Shown here: in pieces, positions 50,071 to 59,316 of the stretch | Numbering within the stretch: the stretch's first letter is position 1 | Layout: each line of letters starts with the position of its first letter | NCBI GenBank assembly: GCA_016789885.1 | Contig: JAEUPZ010000006.1 | Span: forward strand, 62,001 to 126,000 | DNA from: Chromatiales bacterium | GTDB lineage: Bacteria > Pseudomonadota > Gammaproteobacteria > Steroidobacterales > GCA-2729495 | Direction of reading: 5' to 3' | DNA length: 64,000 nt | Position numbers and translations under genes: made by a program | Notes under the pieces: generated by a model | The model's database searches: none | What the model saw: the letters and a program-made list of their open reading frames with translations, nothing else | Told to the model about the DNA's origin: nothing

Positions 50071-52133
50071 GCCGGCCGCCCGCAGCGACCCCGCCGCCAG
50101 CCACAGGTGCCGGCACCCGGTTCCCCACCGGCGCCACCTGGACCCCGCAGGGAACGAACTTCTCGGTCTACAGCCGCGACGCCGCGGCCATGGCGCTGCT
50201 GCTCTACGGCGCCGACGGTTCCGGCCCCGTGCAGGAGATCCCCCTCGACCCGAGGCGCAACCGCAGCTTCCACTTCTGGCACGTGTTCGTGCCGGGTCTG
50301 CCGGTGGGCACGCACTACAACTGGCGCGTGACGCCCGCCGCCGGCGGCCCGCCCGTCGAGGTGCTTGACCCGTGGGCCCGGGCCGTCAGTGACCGCGACT
50401 GGAACCGCACCGGGCGCATGGCCGACGCCACGGCACCGCTGGGCCTGCGCGGCATCGTCGTCGACCCCGACTTCGACTGGCTGCGCGATCCGCCCCCGGC
50501 CGGTGACCTGGCGGGCGCCGTCATCTACGAGCTGCACGTCGGCGGCTTCACGCGCCACCCGTCGTCGGGCGTCACGTCCCCGGGAACCTTCGCCGGCCTG
50601 CGCGAGAAGATCCCCTACCTGCAGGCGCTCGGCATCACCCACGTGCAGGTGCTGCCCATCGCCGCCTTCGACGAGCAGGACGTGCCGCCGGCGGTGGCCG
50701 CGCGGGGCCTGAAGAATTACTGGGGCTACAGTCCCCACAGCTTCGCCGCCCCCCACCCGGGCTACTGCACCGGCCGCGACCCGGCCGGCCAGGCCGACGA
50801 GTTCCGCGAGCTGGTGAAGGCGCTGCACGCCGCCGGCATCGGCGTCATCCTCGACGTGGTCTACAACCACACGGCCGAGGGCGGCGCCGATGGCCCGGTG
50901 ATCAACTACAAGGGGCTCGCGCCGTCGTTCTCGTACCACCGCCGCAACGGCGAGTACCTCGACTACACCGGCTGCGGCAACACGCTGAACTGCAACCACC
51001 CGCTGGTGACGCAGCTCATCATCAGCACGCTGGAGCGCTGGGTGAGTGAGTACCACGTCGATGGCTTCCGCTTCGACCTCGCCAGCGTCTTCACGCGCGG
51101 CGAGGACGGCCTGCCCATGGCCAATCCCCCGCTGCCCTGGGCCATCGAGTTCTCGCGGCTGCTCAACGGCCGGGCGCTCATCGCCGAGGCCTGGGACGCC
51201 GCGGGGCTCTACCATGTCGGCAGCTTTCCGGGACTTGCCTGGACCGAGTGGAACGGCCGCTTCCGCGACGTGGTGCGGCGGGCCGTGCGCGGCGACGGCG
51301 GGCTCGCGGGAGCACTCGCCACGTGCCTGACCGGCAGCAGCGACCTCTACGAGCCCGACGGCCGTGAGCCGCGCAACGGCATCAACTTCGTCACCTGCCA
51401 CGACGGCTTCACGCTGGCCGACCTCGTCAGCTACGACCGCAAGCACAACGCCGCCAACGGCGAGGACAACCGCGACGGCTCCGACGACAACCACAGCAGC
51501 AACCACGGCAGCGAAGGCGACACCGGCGACGAGGCGCTGCTCGCGGTGCGCCGCCGGCAGGCCCGCAACCTGCTGGCCGTGCTGTTCCTGTCCCAGGGCG
51601 TGCCGATGCTGCTGGCGGGCGACGAGGTGCTGCGCACCCAGCGGGGCAACAACAACGCCTGGTGCCAGGACAACGAGATCTCGTGGTTCGACTGGCGCCT
51701 GGCGGAGCGCAATGCCGGCATGCTGCGCTACACGCAGGGCCTCATCGCACTGCGCAAGCGCCACCCCACGCTGTGGCGGCGGAACTTCCTGACGGGACAG
51801 CCCGACGGGGAGCGCAACCTGCCGGACATCGCCTGGCACGGCCTGCGGCTCGACGTGCCGCCCTGGGCCGACCCGGCGGCCGACGCGGCCCGCCTGCTCG
51901 CCTTCACGCTGGCGGGCCTCACGCCCGCCGAGGAAGACCTGCACGTGGTGCTCAACTTCGGCAGCGATGACCACGAGCTGCCGCTGCCCGCGGTGACGGG
52001 CCGGCGCTGGCACCTGGCCGTGGACACGGCGGCCACCGGCGACACGGTCATTGCGCGCGACGCCCAGCGGCCGTTGGCCGCCGGCTCCATCGCGGTGGGT
52101 TCGCGCAGCGTCGTGGTGCTCGAGGCGCGCTGA
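50067..52133 (+). CDS. glgX: GlgX-like glycogen debranching enzyme (isoamylase type)
   Basis: A 688-aa GH13 enzyme with an N-terminal CBM48 (about 20-120, FSVYSRDAAAMALLLY). Catalytic residues are Asp in VDGFRFDLAS, Glu in ALIAEAWDA, and Asp in FVTCHDGFT. The block ILDVVYNHTAEGG and the GlgX-typical RGNNNAWCQDNEISWFDW support an isoamylase-type alpha-1,6 debranching activity. It is likely cytosolic, with no signal. The start GTG is coupled to the upstream HAD gene; the functional link between them is unclear. No other glycogen genes are in the window. Confidence 0.88.
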   Translation: MSRPPAATPPPATGAGTRFPTGATWTPQGTNFSVYSRDAAAMALLLYGADGSGPVQEIPLDPRRNRSFHFWHVFVPGLPVGTHYNWRVTPAAGGPPVEVLDPWARAVSDRDWNRTGRMADATAPLGLRGIVVDPDFDWLRDPPPAGDLAGAVIYELHVGGFTRHPSSGVTSPGTFAGLREKIPYLQALGITHVQVLPIAAFDEQDVPPAVAARGLKNYWGYSPHSFAAPHPGYCTGRDPAGQADEFRELVKALHAAGIGVILDVVYNHTAEGGADGPVINYKGLAPSFSYHRRNGEYLDYTGCGNTLNCNHPLVTQLIISTLERWVSEYHVDGFRFDLASVFTRGEDGLPMANPPLPWAIEFSRLLNGRALIAEAWDAAGLYHVGSFPGLAWTEWNGRFRDVVRRAVRGDGGLAGALATCLTGSSDLYEPDGREPRNGINFVTCHDGFTLADLVSYDRKHNAANGEDNRDGSDDNHSSNHGSEGDTGDEALLAVRRRQARNLLAVLFLSQGVPMLLAGDEVLRTQRGNNNAWCQDNEISWFDWRLAERNAGMLRYTQGLIALRKRHPTLWRRNFLTGQPDGERNLPDIAWHGLRLDVPPWADPAADAARLLAFTLAGLTPAEEDLHVVLNFGSDDHELPLPAVTGRRWHLAVDTAATGDTVIARDAQRPLAAGSIAVGSRSVVVLEAR

Positions 52134-52161
52134 CCCGGCCGCCGCCGCAACGACGCGGCGC

Positions 52162-52770
52162 TCAGCCCTGCGGGCAGGCCGGCGCGAGGGTCTTCAGCAG
52201 TGCCCAGGTCCTGTCGAACTGCGCCGCCACGGCCGGCGGCTGGTTGCCGCCCTCACCGGTGAAGACGCCGAAGGCGCTCTGGCCCGCCTCGTCGAGGAAC
52301 AGCACGGCCCGCAGCGGCCCCTCGCCCCCCTCGAGCTTCACGGCGTAGATGGCCCCGACCTGGTCCGGCCGCAGGTGGCCGTTCAGCGCGGTGCTGTGCT
52401 CGAGATTGAAGAACTTGCTGCCGGGCCGGTCGGACATCTTGCCGGCAGGGATGCGGCTCACCACCTCGAAGACGTGCCCCCCCTGGCGCAGCAGCGTCGT
52501 CGCGAGTTCCCACTCCTGCAGCGCGGCCCAGACCTTCTGGAACTCGCTGCCGGCCACGCCCACGGCCATGCCCGCCGGCAGACCGCTCGCGATGACCGAC
52601 TCCGGCACCTTCAGTTCGGCCGCGGCCATGAAGGTCTGCTTGTGCGGCTTCGTGGCGTAGAGGCCGGCGATGGCCCTGGCCTGCTCCGGCGTGGCGCAGG
52701 CGGGGCCTGCGGCGTGGGCGGTACCAGCCAGCAGCAGCGCTGCGGCCGCGAGTGTGTGGCGCATCGGCAT
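52162..52770 (-). CDS. Exported HutX/ChuX-like haem-binding-fold protein
   Basis: A 202-aa protein with a signal peptide (LAAAALLLAGTAHA) and a body that follows the HutX/ChuX pattern: LKVPESVIASGLPAG (as in the HutX N-terminal helix), ALQEWELATTLLRQGGHVFEV, FFNLEHSTALNGHLRPDQVGA and then AVLFLDEAGQSAFGVF in place of the FFNADGEAMFKV strand. HutX is normally cytosolic and shuttles haem; a secreted version is unusual. The haem His of ChuX is not obvious, though His in NGHLR is retained. The assignment rests on pattern recognition. Confidence 0.6.
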   Translation of the reverse strand: MPMRHTLAAAALLLAGTAHAAGPACATPEQARAIAGLYATKPHKQTFMAAAELKVPESVIASGLPAGMAVGVAGSEFQKVWAALQEWELATTLLRQGGHVFEVVSRIPAGKMSDRPGSKFFNLEHSTALNGHLRPDQVGAIYAVKLEGGEGPLRAVLFLDEAGQSAFGVFTGEGGNQPPAVAAQFDRTWALLKTLAPACPQG

Positions 52771-52918
52771 TCTCCCCCAGGCGGGCCGGCTGGCCCGGAC
52801 GCCAATCTACCCCAGCCGCAGGACAGCCCCAAGCCTGCGGCAGGCAGCCGCGACCCTCGCGGCGGGCCGTTCGGGGCTAGACTCGACGGCACGTCGCCGT
52901 CGCGACGCGGGGTGCTCC

Positions 52919-53755
52919 ATGGGCAACGCGAGGGTCTTCGTCCTGATGGCCGGGCTGACGGCCCTGTTCGTCATGGTCGGCGCCAGCATCGCCGGGCGCG
53001 CCGGCATGGTGCTCGCCCTGCTGCTGGCCGCCGGCATGAACGTGTTCGCGTGGTTCACCTCCGACACGGCGGCCCTGCGGGCCTTCCGCGCCCGGCTGGT
53101 GTCCGAGGCGGAGGCGCCGGAGCTCTACGCCATCGTCGACCGGCTGCGGCAACGGGCCGGGCTGCCCATGCCGCGCCTGGCCATCGCGCCCCACGCCCAG
53201 CCCAACGCCTTCGCCACGGGCCGCAGCCCGGAAAAGGCCGTCGTCTGCGTCACCGACGGCCTGCTGCGGATCCTCAACCGGGACGAGGTGGAAGGCGTGC
53301 TGGCCCACGAGCTCGCCCACATCCGGAACGGCGACATGCTGCTGCAGACCCTGGCAGCGACGCTGTCCGGGGCCGTCGGCATGATGTCGCAGGCGGGCCT
53401 GTACGGCGGCAGCCGCGACGGCCAGAGCCGGCCCAATCCCCTCACGATGCTGCTCGCACCGCTGGCCGCCATGCTCATCCAGTTCGCCATCAGCCGCGCG
53501 CGCGAGTTCAAGGCCGACGCCACGGGCGCGGAGATCTCGGGCCGCCCGCTGCAGCTGGCCGCGGCGCTGGGCAAGATCAATAACGCCGCCCGGCGCATCC
53601 CCATGGACGTCGCGCCCACCATGGCACCGCTGGCGCAGGTGGACCCGCTGCAGGCCGTGGGTGGCGGCATCGGCCGGCTCTTCGCGACGCACCCGCCGGT
53701 GGCGGAGCGGATCGCGAGGCTGCAGGAGATGGCGGGCAGGGGTGGCGGGGGATGA
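52919..53755 (+). CDS. HtpX-like M48 zinc metalloprotease
   Basis: A 278-aa inner-membrane protease. Two N-terminal helices (about 5-45) are followed by the zinc motif HELAH (130-134); the third ligand Glu is in REFKADATGA. The TGRSPEKAVVCVTDGLL block is HtpX-typical. HtpX degrades misfolded membrane proteins and is often stress-induced. ATG at 52919 is chosen, since upstream extension has no similarity. Spacing to the next plus-strand gene is large, so it is monocistronic. Confidence 0.92.
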   Translation: MGNARVFVLMAGLTALFVMVGASIAGRAGMVLALLLAAGMNVFAWFTSDTAALRAFRARLVSEAEAPELYAIVDRLRQRAGLPMPRLAIAPHAQPNAFATGRSPEKAVVCVTDGLLRILNRDEVEGVLAHELAHIRNGDMLLQTLAATLSGAVGMMSQAGLYGGSRDGQSRPNPLTMLLAPLAAMLIQFAISRAREFKADATGAEISGRPLQLAAALGKINNAARRIPMDVAPTMAPLAQVDPLQAVGGGIGRLFATHPPVAERIARLQEMAGRGGGG

Positions 53756-53877
53756 AGGGGGCCTTCCACGTCGCAGATGACGAACTGCCCGGCATTGCTC
53801 GACGGTTGGTCGACGGTTGGTCGACGTTCTACTGCCGGTGGCCCTCGTTCGCCGGCGTCAACCCCTGGTGATCCCCC

Positions 53878-54318
53878 TCACCCGCCGCAGCGCTTCAACG
53901 GCTCCGGCGCCAGCGGGTACGTCCTGACCAGCTGCTCTTCGAGCGGATTCCAGTTCATCGTCACCAAGGGCTTGGCGCCCGGCGTGAGGAACAGCAGGAA
54001 CGGCGAGCCGTCCGGGGCGTCCGCGAGCACCTGGATCGTGCCGCTGTCGTCACCGGGGTCACCGCAGTTGGTGCAGACCTCGAGCCGGTCGAAGCTGCGT
54101 GCCTGACCACCGTTGCGGAAGGTGACGCGCTTCGCCGCGATGAGCAGCGCCAGCGGCGCACCGCAGGCGGCGTCGCCCCGCACCCAGGTGCCGTGGAAGG
54201 CCGGGGGGATGTCGGCCGCGACGGCGGGCAGCGCCCCGCACCCCAGCAGGGCCGCGGCAAGTCCGGCCACTGCAGCCGGACGACGGCCACCGGAGAGCAG
54301 GTTGCTGCTTCCCATCAT
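53878..54318 (-). CDS. Unknown exported protein (146 aa)
   Basis: A signal peptide (AGLAAALLGCGALPAVAA) precedes a short domain with FHGTWVRGDAACG, typical of small bacterial proteins that start with an A/G-T-W strand (lipocalin-like beginning), then RLEVCTNCGDP with two Cys. The Cys in LLGCG could be a lipobox or just part of the signal. It starts two bases after the stop of the duplicated-domain protein, in the same operon. Function unknown. Confidence 0.75.
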   Translation of the reverse strand: MMGSSNLLSGGRRPAAVAGLAAALLGCGALPAVAADIPPAFHGTWVRGDAACGAPLALLIAAKRVTFRNGGQARSFDRLEVCTNCGDPGDDSGTIQVLADAPDGSPFLLFLTPGAKPLVTMNWNPLEEQLVRTYPLAPEPLKRCGG

Positions 54319-54320
54319 GC

Positions 54321-55481
54321 TCAGCGCTTCTTCTTGAGCAGGTCGCCCAGGTTCTTCAGCGCCTCGGCCGCGTTGGCGGCCCCGGTCCCGCTGCGCACCT
54401 CGCCGAAGGAGAGCGCGTGCTCGCGCTCGAGCTTCAGCTGGTTCGACGGCAGCAGTTCGTACTGCTCGACCGCCAGCGACGGCGAGAACACGGTGCCGGG
54501 CGGCACCTTGCCGACGAAGCGGCGGAACTGGAAGGTCGCGTTGCGCGTCTCGCCGGCGCGCAGGCTGAACTGCGAGCTGGCCTTGTCGCGCGTCGAGACG
54601 GGAATGCCCTGCACCGAGTCGGCGCGCGTCTCGACCTTGTACTGCTGGCCCTTCTCGTCGAGCATGACGCCGCTGCCCTGCTTGTAGTTCAGGATCAGCG
54701 GCGTCGCGCCGAGGTTCTGGAAGGCGACGCGCACCGTCACGACCTGGTTGTTGCCCTGGGGCGCCGCCGCCGTGACGCCGGCGAGCCTGGCAACCACCGG
54801 GCCACTGGACGCGCAGTTGGCGACACCCTGGCACGGATCCCCGGCCGGCAGCGCCGCACCGGCCGCGGCCCCCGCCCCGGCAACGGCTGCACCGGCTCCG
54901 GCAACAGCCGCCACCGGCGCGCGGCCACCCGCGCCATTGGCGAGGCTCTGCCAGCTCAGCGCGTGCTCGCGACCCAGCTGGTACTGGTTGCCGGCCACGG
55001 GCTCGATCTCGCGCACACCCATCTCCAGGTCGAAGGCGGTGCCGACGATCACGTTGCGGTTGACGAAGAAGTTGAGCTCGAGCTTCGCGTCGGAACTCTC
55101 GCCCGGCCCCAGCGTGAACTTCGGGTCGAAGCGGTTGCGCTGCACCAGGCCGATGCCGCGCACCTTCGTGCTGTTCTGGACTTCGTACTTGTTGCCGCGG
55201 TCGTCGAAGGCCGCGGCAGTGCCGTCGACGTAGCCGAGGATCAGCGGCTCCGCGGTCTTGTTGGTGAAGCGCACGGTCACGTTGATCGGGCGGTTGCCGA
55301 CGGTGTTGGGGCTGACGCGGAATTCGGTGACCGTCGCCGAGAACCTGGCCACCTCGCGGCACAGCGGCTCGCCGGGGCACGTGCCCTGGGCCCGGGCCGG
55401 GGACAGCGGCAGCAGTATCCCGAGCAGTGCCAGCGCCAGGGCGACGGCGGTGGTGGTGATGCGGAGTCTCGTTGCGTTCAT
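54321..55481 (-). CDS. Exported protein with two copies of a beta-rich domain
   Basis: A 386-aa exported protein (signal about 1-32, ending ARAQ). Two related halves are visible: about 40-170 (VTVRFTNKTAEPLILGYVDGT, then YQLGREHALSW) and about 225-365 (VRVAFQNLGATPLILNYKQGS, then LKLEREHALSF), joined by an Ala/Gly linker. Each looks like an immunoglobulin-like sandwich for extracellular or periplasmic use, of the type found in DUF4352-like families. It may be part of a three-gene run with the neighbouring lipoproteins. I do not recognise a named family. Confidence 0.75.
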   Translation of the reverse strand: MNATRLRITTTAVALALALLGILLPLSPARAQGTCPGEPLCREVARFSATVTEFRVSPNTVGNRPINVTVRFTNKTAEPLILGYVDGTAAAFDDRGNKYEVQNSTKVRGIGLVQRNRFDPKFTLGPGESSDAKLELNFFVNRNVIVGTAFDLEMGVREIEPVAGNQYQLGREHALSWQSLANGAGGRAPVAAVAGAGAAVAGAGAAAGAALPAGDPCQGVANCASSGPVVARLAGVTAAAPQGNNQVVTVRVAFQNLGATPLILNYKQGSGVMLDEKGQQYKVETRADSVQGIPVSTRDKASSQFSLRAGETRNATFQFRRFVGKVPPGTVFSPSLAVEQYELLPSNQLKLEREHALSFGEVRSGTGAANAAEALKNLGDLLKKKR

Positions 55482-55616
55482 GGCAGCTCTCGTCGATGGC
55501 ATCAGGTTCTGGCCCGGGACGCGCCGCTCACCATGGCATGGCCGCGGTGGCGACGGACCGGGCGCGCTTCCGGGCGGACGCCGGCGGGGCCAGCCAACCG
55601 CCGCGGACGGCGCGGA

Positions 55617-56564
55617 TCAAAGCGTCGGCGCGGCGCCGGAGGCCTGCTCGACCTCGCTGGCGCGACGCTCGGCGTCGATGCGGTCGAGCTCCGCCTGCAT
55701 CGCATCGCCGAGCTTCAGCAGGTTCTCCTGGTGGGCGATGCCCACATAGAGGGACTGCACCAGTTCCGGGTTGTCGCGGGGGGGTACGAGGTCCGCGCTG
55801 ATCGACAGGCCGCAGCCCTCGCTCCAGCTCTGGGTGCCCGGCCGGGCCCGGATGCCGTAGCACTGCTGGAACAGGGGATCCGTGGCGGCCAGCGGGTTGC
55901 CGGCGGGGTCGTACCGCCAGCTGAGCGTGCCGTGCTGCTGCTCGGTGAGCTCACCCTCACGGCCGTACTTGTCGCGCAGCGCCTGCAGGACGGCCGCACG
56001 CGACGGCATGTCGCCGGGCTTCCAGTGCTGCTGCCGCCAGATGCCGGCGACGGCCTGGCGGCCATCGAGGCCCGGCGAGGCCACCGACACCAGTTCGTCG
56101 ATGTGGTCCCAGACCCGGCGACCCAGGCCGCACTTCTGCGCGTCGCCGATCTGCTTGAAGACGCACTCTGAGGTATCACCCCGCTGGATGGTGAAGCCCT
56201 GTCGCTCGAGCTGCACGCTGCCGGTCTGCAGCTGCTGGAACCAGCGCGGCGTGAAGCCGAACACGCCCTCGGGCATGGCGCAGCGTGCATGGTTCAGGGC
56301 CTCGTCGAAGCCCATGCCGAGCTTCAGCCCGACGATGTCGGGGCCGGGCAGGCTGGCGCCGGCCGTCGAGGGACAGCGTGCCGCCGGCAGTTCGTCCTCG
56401 GGGCGCGATGGCGCTGCCTTCCCGGCCTTTGCCGCTGCCGCCGGGGCCTTGTCACCGCTGGCGGACTGCGGCGCATCGCCGCTGCCACCACAGGCGGTCA
56501 GCAGCGTCGCGGCCGCAATGAGCAGCACCGCGGAAAAGGAACGGGTGACCGCAGCGGTCGACAT
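55617..56564 (-). CDS. Unknown lipoprotein (315 aa)
   Basis: A lipoprotein signal with lipobox LTAC (Cys about 25), an Ala-rich linker, then a domain starting VGLKLGMGFDEALN with Cys pairs (HARCAMPEG, SECVFKQIG, QKCGLG, QCYGI, EGCGL) that suggest disulfides. Periplasmic. It is first of three minus-strand genes with the duplicated-domain protein 135 bases downstream. No function is apparent. Confidence 0.78.
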   Translation of the reverse strand: MSTAAVTRSFSAVLLIAAATLLTACGGSGDAPQSASGDKAPAAAAKAGKAAPSRPEDELPAARCPSTAGASLPGPDIVGLKLGMGFDEALNHARCAMPEGVFGFTPRWFQQLQTGSVQLERQGFTIQRGDTSECVFKQIGDAQKCGLGRRVWDHIDELVSVASPGLDGRQAVAGIWRQQHWKPGDMPSRAAVLQALRDKYGREGELTEQQHGTLSWRYDPAGNPLAATDPLFQQCYGIRARPGTQSWSEGCGLSISADLVPPRDNPELVQSLYVGIAHQENLLKLGDAMQAELDRIDAERRASEVEQASGAAPTL

Positions 56565-56735
56565 GACGGGCGTCCTCTCGGGGAGTTCGGTTTATTTTCC
56601 GTGAACCATCGCGGAGATCGCTGCGGAGGTCAACCCCGCGGCCCGACGTGGTCGTTCAGTGAACGCCGCCCGTCGCGCAGGGCGTGCGGGCACCCGGCTG
56701 CGGAGCGAGCCCGCAGCGCCGGGGCCGCGGGAGAA

Positions 56736-57503
56736 TCAGGCCCGCCGCGGCGGCGCCGGAAAGAAGGCGCTCGTGCGCCGGATGTACGCCTGGTACTCGG
56801 GCCGGCGGCCCGCGATGTCCTTCTCGGTCAGGGCGACGCCGGACACCTTGAGCAGGAAGAACGTGAGCATCGCGGGGCCGAAGAAGGTCCACCACGCACC
56901 ACCGCCGGCGGCCATGAGCCACACGCCCCACCACAGCACGAACTCGCCGAAGTAGTTCGGGTGGCGGCTGTAGCGCCAGAGCCCGGTGCTCATGACGCCC
57001 CGCGCGGCATCGTCACGGCGCTGGAAGGCCGCGAGCTGCGCGTCGGCCACGGCCTCGAACAGGAACCCCACGGCCCACAGCGCGAGACCGGCGTAGTCCA
57101 GCAGGCCGAGGGGCGCCGTCGACGTGGCGGTACCGAGCAGCGGGAAGGCGACGAGCCAGGCCAGCACGGCCTGCAGGCCGAAGACGAGGTACACGCTCTT
57201 CAGCGTGAAGCCCGGCTCGTTGCGGGCGCGGATCTCGCGGTAGCGGCGGTCTTCGGGCCGGCCCCAGCCGCGCCACAGGATGTGCCCGCCAAGCCGCAGG
57301 GCCCAGATCACGGCCAGCGTCGCGACCAGCGTGCCGCGCGGCCCATCGCCCGGGGCCAGCACGGCCCAGGTGACGCCGGCGCCGGCAATCGCAAGGCCCC
57401 AGAAGATGTCGACGATGCCGACGTTGCGCGTGGCGAGGCTGATGAGCCACGCGCCGAGCATCAGCGCGAGCGTCGTGGCGAGCCCGGCGAGCGCCAGCGT
57501 CAT
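56736..57503 (-). CDS. DUF1295 membrane protein (steroid 5-alpha-reductase-like)
   Basis: A 255-aa polytopic protein with about six membrane segments. Motifs of the family: NVGIVDIFWG, then RYREIRARNEPGF, LWRYSRHPNYFGEFVLWWGVW near the C-terminus, the last being the NADPH-binding block of steroid-5-alpha-reductase and isoprenylcysteine methyltransferase relatives. It probably reduces a double bond of a membrane lipid. It lies 10 bases after a CFA-family gene and is a usual companion of such genes. Confidence 0.88.
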   Translation of the reverse strand: MTLALAGLATTLALMLGAWLISLATRNVGIVDIFWGLAIAGAGVTWAVLAPGDGPRGTLVATLAVIWALRLGGHILWRGWGRPEDRRYREIRARNEPGFTLKSVYLVFGLQAVLAWLVAFPLLGTATSTAPLGLLDYAGLALWAVGFLFEAVADAQLAAFQRRDDAARGVMSTGLWRYSRHPNYFGEFVLWWGVWLMAAGGGAWWTFFGPAMLTFFLLKVSGVALTEKDIAGRRPEYQAYIRRTSAFFPAPPRRA

Positions 57504-57513
57504 GCCGGGGGCC

Positions 57514-58536
57514 TCAGGCGCGCTTCGCGAAGCGGTAGTGGGCGACGAACCACTCGGTGCCGCCGGCGTAGCCGAAGAGCTCGGCCACGGCCAGGAAGAA
57601 CATGCGCCAGCGGTTGAACCAGCGGCGCGCGTCGGCCCCGTAGGTGGCCCGGAGCACGTCCATGACGGCGTCCTCGTTGGCGTCGAGGTTGGCGAGCCAG
57701 GCCTCGGACGTCAGCTGGTAGTGGGTGCCCGGCACGCGCCACTGCTCATCGAGGGCGAGGTGGTCCTGGAAGTGCGTGAGCGTGTCCTCGGCGGGCATCA
57801 GGCCGCCGGTGAAGAAGTACCGCGCCATCCAGTCGTAGTCGTCACCGGTGGTGAACGGGTACATCAGCTCCCGGTGGCAGAAGATGTGCACGAAGAGCCG
57901 GCCACCCGGGTCGAGCCAGCGGCTGATGCGCTCCATCAGCACGGCGTAGTTGCGCATGTGCTCGAACATCTCGACGGACACGACGCGGTCGAAGCGGCGC
58001 TCGGTGTCGAAGACATTGGCGTCGGCCGTGACGACCTCGACGTTGCCAAGGCTGCGCTCGGCGGCCCGCGCGAGGATGAACTCGCGCTGCGAGGCCGAGT
58101 TCGACACCGCGGTGATGCGGCTGCGGGGATAGCGGCTCGCCATCCACAGCGTCAGCGAGCCCCAGCCACAGCCGAGCTCGAGGATGCGCTGGCCGTCGGC
58201 GAGGCCGGCCCGCTCGCAGGTAAGGGCCAGCATCGCGGCCTCGGCGTCGCCGAGCGACGTCGCGGGCGTGGCAAACAGGCAGCTGCTGTACTTGAGGTGC
58301 GGGCCCAGCACCTTCTGGAAGAAGCCCGCCGGCACCTCGTAGTGCTGCTCGTTGGCCTTGTCGGTGTCGATGGCCACCGGGCTATCGCGCAGCGCCGCGA
58401 GCCGCGCCCGGTATTCCGCTTCGGTCTTCGCGCGCCGCTCGCTGGCGAGCCGGTCGCGCATGAGGCGGCGCATGCCGATCCGCATCAGCGGATCGGGCAC
58501 GAGGCCGAGTTCGCACAGGTCGATGGCCAGGGGCAC
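57514..58536 (-). CDS. CFA-synthase-family SAM methyltransferase
   Basis: A 340-aa class I methyltransferase of the cyclopropane-fatty-acid synthase family. It has the SAM site LELGCGWGSLTLW, SNSASQREFI, and VEMFEHMRNYAVL. It lacks the bicarbonate-site Cys/His set typical of true CFA synthases as far as I can see, and the N-terminal lipid domain is short. It is thus more likely to methylate a fatty-acyl double bond, as UfaM does, or another lipid. GTG at 58536. Second CFA-family gene of the locus; the other is at 61414. Confidence 0.85.
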   Translation of the reverse strand: MPLAIDLCELGLVPDPLMRIGMRRLMRDRLASERRAKTEAEYRARLAALRDSPVAIDTDKANEQHYEVPAGFFQKVLGPHLKYSSCLFATPATSLGDAEAAMLALTCERAGLADGQRILELGCGWGSLTLWMASRYPRSRITAVSNSASQREFILARAAERSLGNVEVVTADANVFDTERRFDRVVSVEMFEHMRNYAVLMERISRWLDPGGRLFVHIFCHRELMYPFTTGDDYDWMARYFFTGGLMPAEDTLTHFQDHLALDEQWRVPGTHYQLTSEAWLANLDANEDAVMDVLRATYGADARRWFNRWRMFFLAVAELFGYAGGTEWFVAHYRFAKRA

Positions 58537-58562
58537 GCGTGGCTCCAGGGGTGGGCTCGTGG

Positions 58563-59183
58563 TCAGTCGGGATGGGCGCTGCCGCGCACGCGGCGCACCA
58601 GGCCGCCGAGGCCCGGCAGCTGCTCGTAGAGGCCGGTGCCGGCGTCCCAGAAGTCCTTGTGGACCAGCACCCGGCCCTCGGCATCGAAGCGGAACTGCGT
58701 GACGCCATAGGTCACCACCGGCTGGCCGCCGTTCAGGCCATCGGCCTCGACGGTCATCTGCCAGCGCACGTAGTAGTCGGCGCCGGTGCGGGCGCGGTCG
58801 AGGAAGCGCACGTCGAGGAGCCGGGCGCGGGTGGTCGTGCCGGCGAAGTAGGCCTCGATGGCGTCGGCACCCTCGACGGCGGCCAGCGTGTCGTTGAGAT
58901 AGGCCTGCGGCGCATAGACGACCGCCGTCTTGGCGCGGACCGCCGCCGGGTCGAGGCGCGTGAAGTAGTCCTGCAGCCGGTCGAAGGCCGCCTGCTCGGC
59001 GGGGCCGCCCGGCTCGAACGCCGCGGCCAGCGGCGCGGTGCGCGCCAGGGCCTGCTCGTAGCTGGCGTTGAGTTCGGCCACGGGCGGTGCCGGCGCGGCA
59101 CAGGCGGCCAGCAGCAGCACCAGGCCGCCAAGCACGGCGCCCGTGCCTGCCTGCCGACGCCCACCGGCATCCCTTGACCGCAT
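58563..59183 (-). CDS. NTF2/SnoaL-like lipoprotein
   Basis: A 206-aa lipoprotein (signal VLGGLVLLLAAC, Cys about 30) with an NTF2/SnoaL-like cone fold at about 60-190 (FTRLDPAAVRAKTAVVYAPQAYLNDTL, then GADAIEAYF, and the end FRFDAEGRVLVHKDFWD). Such proteins are common in these lipid loci, directly before a CFA gene. ATG at 59183 starts the signal peptide, the longer frame does not. It may bind a lipid or pigment. The role is unknown. Confidence 0.82.
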   Translation of the reverse strand: MRSRDAGGRRQAGTGAVLGGLVLLLAACAAPAPPVAELNASYEQALARTAPLAAAFEPGGPAEQAAFDRLQDYFTRLDPAAVRAKTAVVYAPQAYLNDTLAAVEGADAIEAYFAGTTTRARLLDVRFLDRARTGADYYVRWQMTVEADGLNGGQPVVTYGVTQFRFDAEGRVLVHKDFWDAGTGLYEQLPGLGGLVRRVRGSAHPD

Positions 59184-59316
59184 CGCGTTGTCCGCCCTCT
59201 GGCCAGCCCGGAACAGGCTATAGTGTTTCGGAGCTTCGGGGGAAGCCGATTCCCGTACCCCCGCGAATACGACCACCAGCAGGGGGCGGCCGGGTCCGCC
59301 GGGGGGAGCTTCGGGC
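59184..59316. promoter_or_regulatory. Divergent promoter region of the lipid locus
   Basis: This is the 133-base spacer between the minus (58563) and plus (59317) operons. A TATAGT element at 59219-59224 could be the plus-strand -10, about 90 bases before the TTG start; a TTGTCC at 59187 is too far upstream (26 bases) for its -35. The minus-strand version ACTATAGCC may serve the other operon. I see no clear CarH/LitR palindrome or ECF-type consensus. Confidence 0.4.

Noticed and set aside
53798..53832. Short repeat TCGACGGTTGG x2 after the HtpX-like gene
   Set aside because: Only about two and a half copies; too short to support a functional claim.
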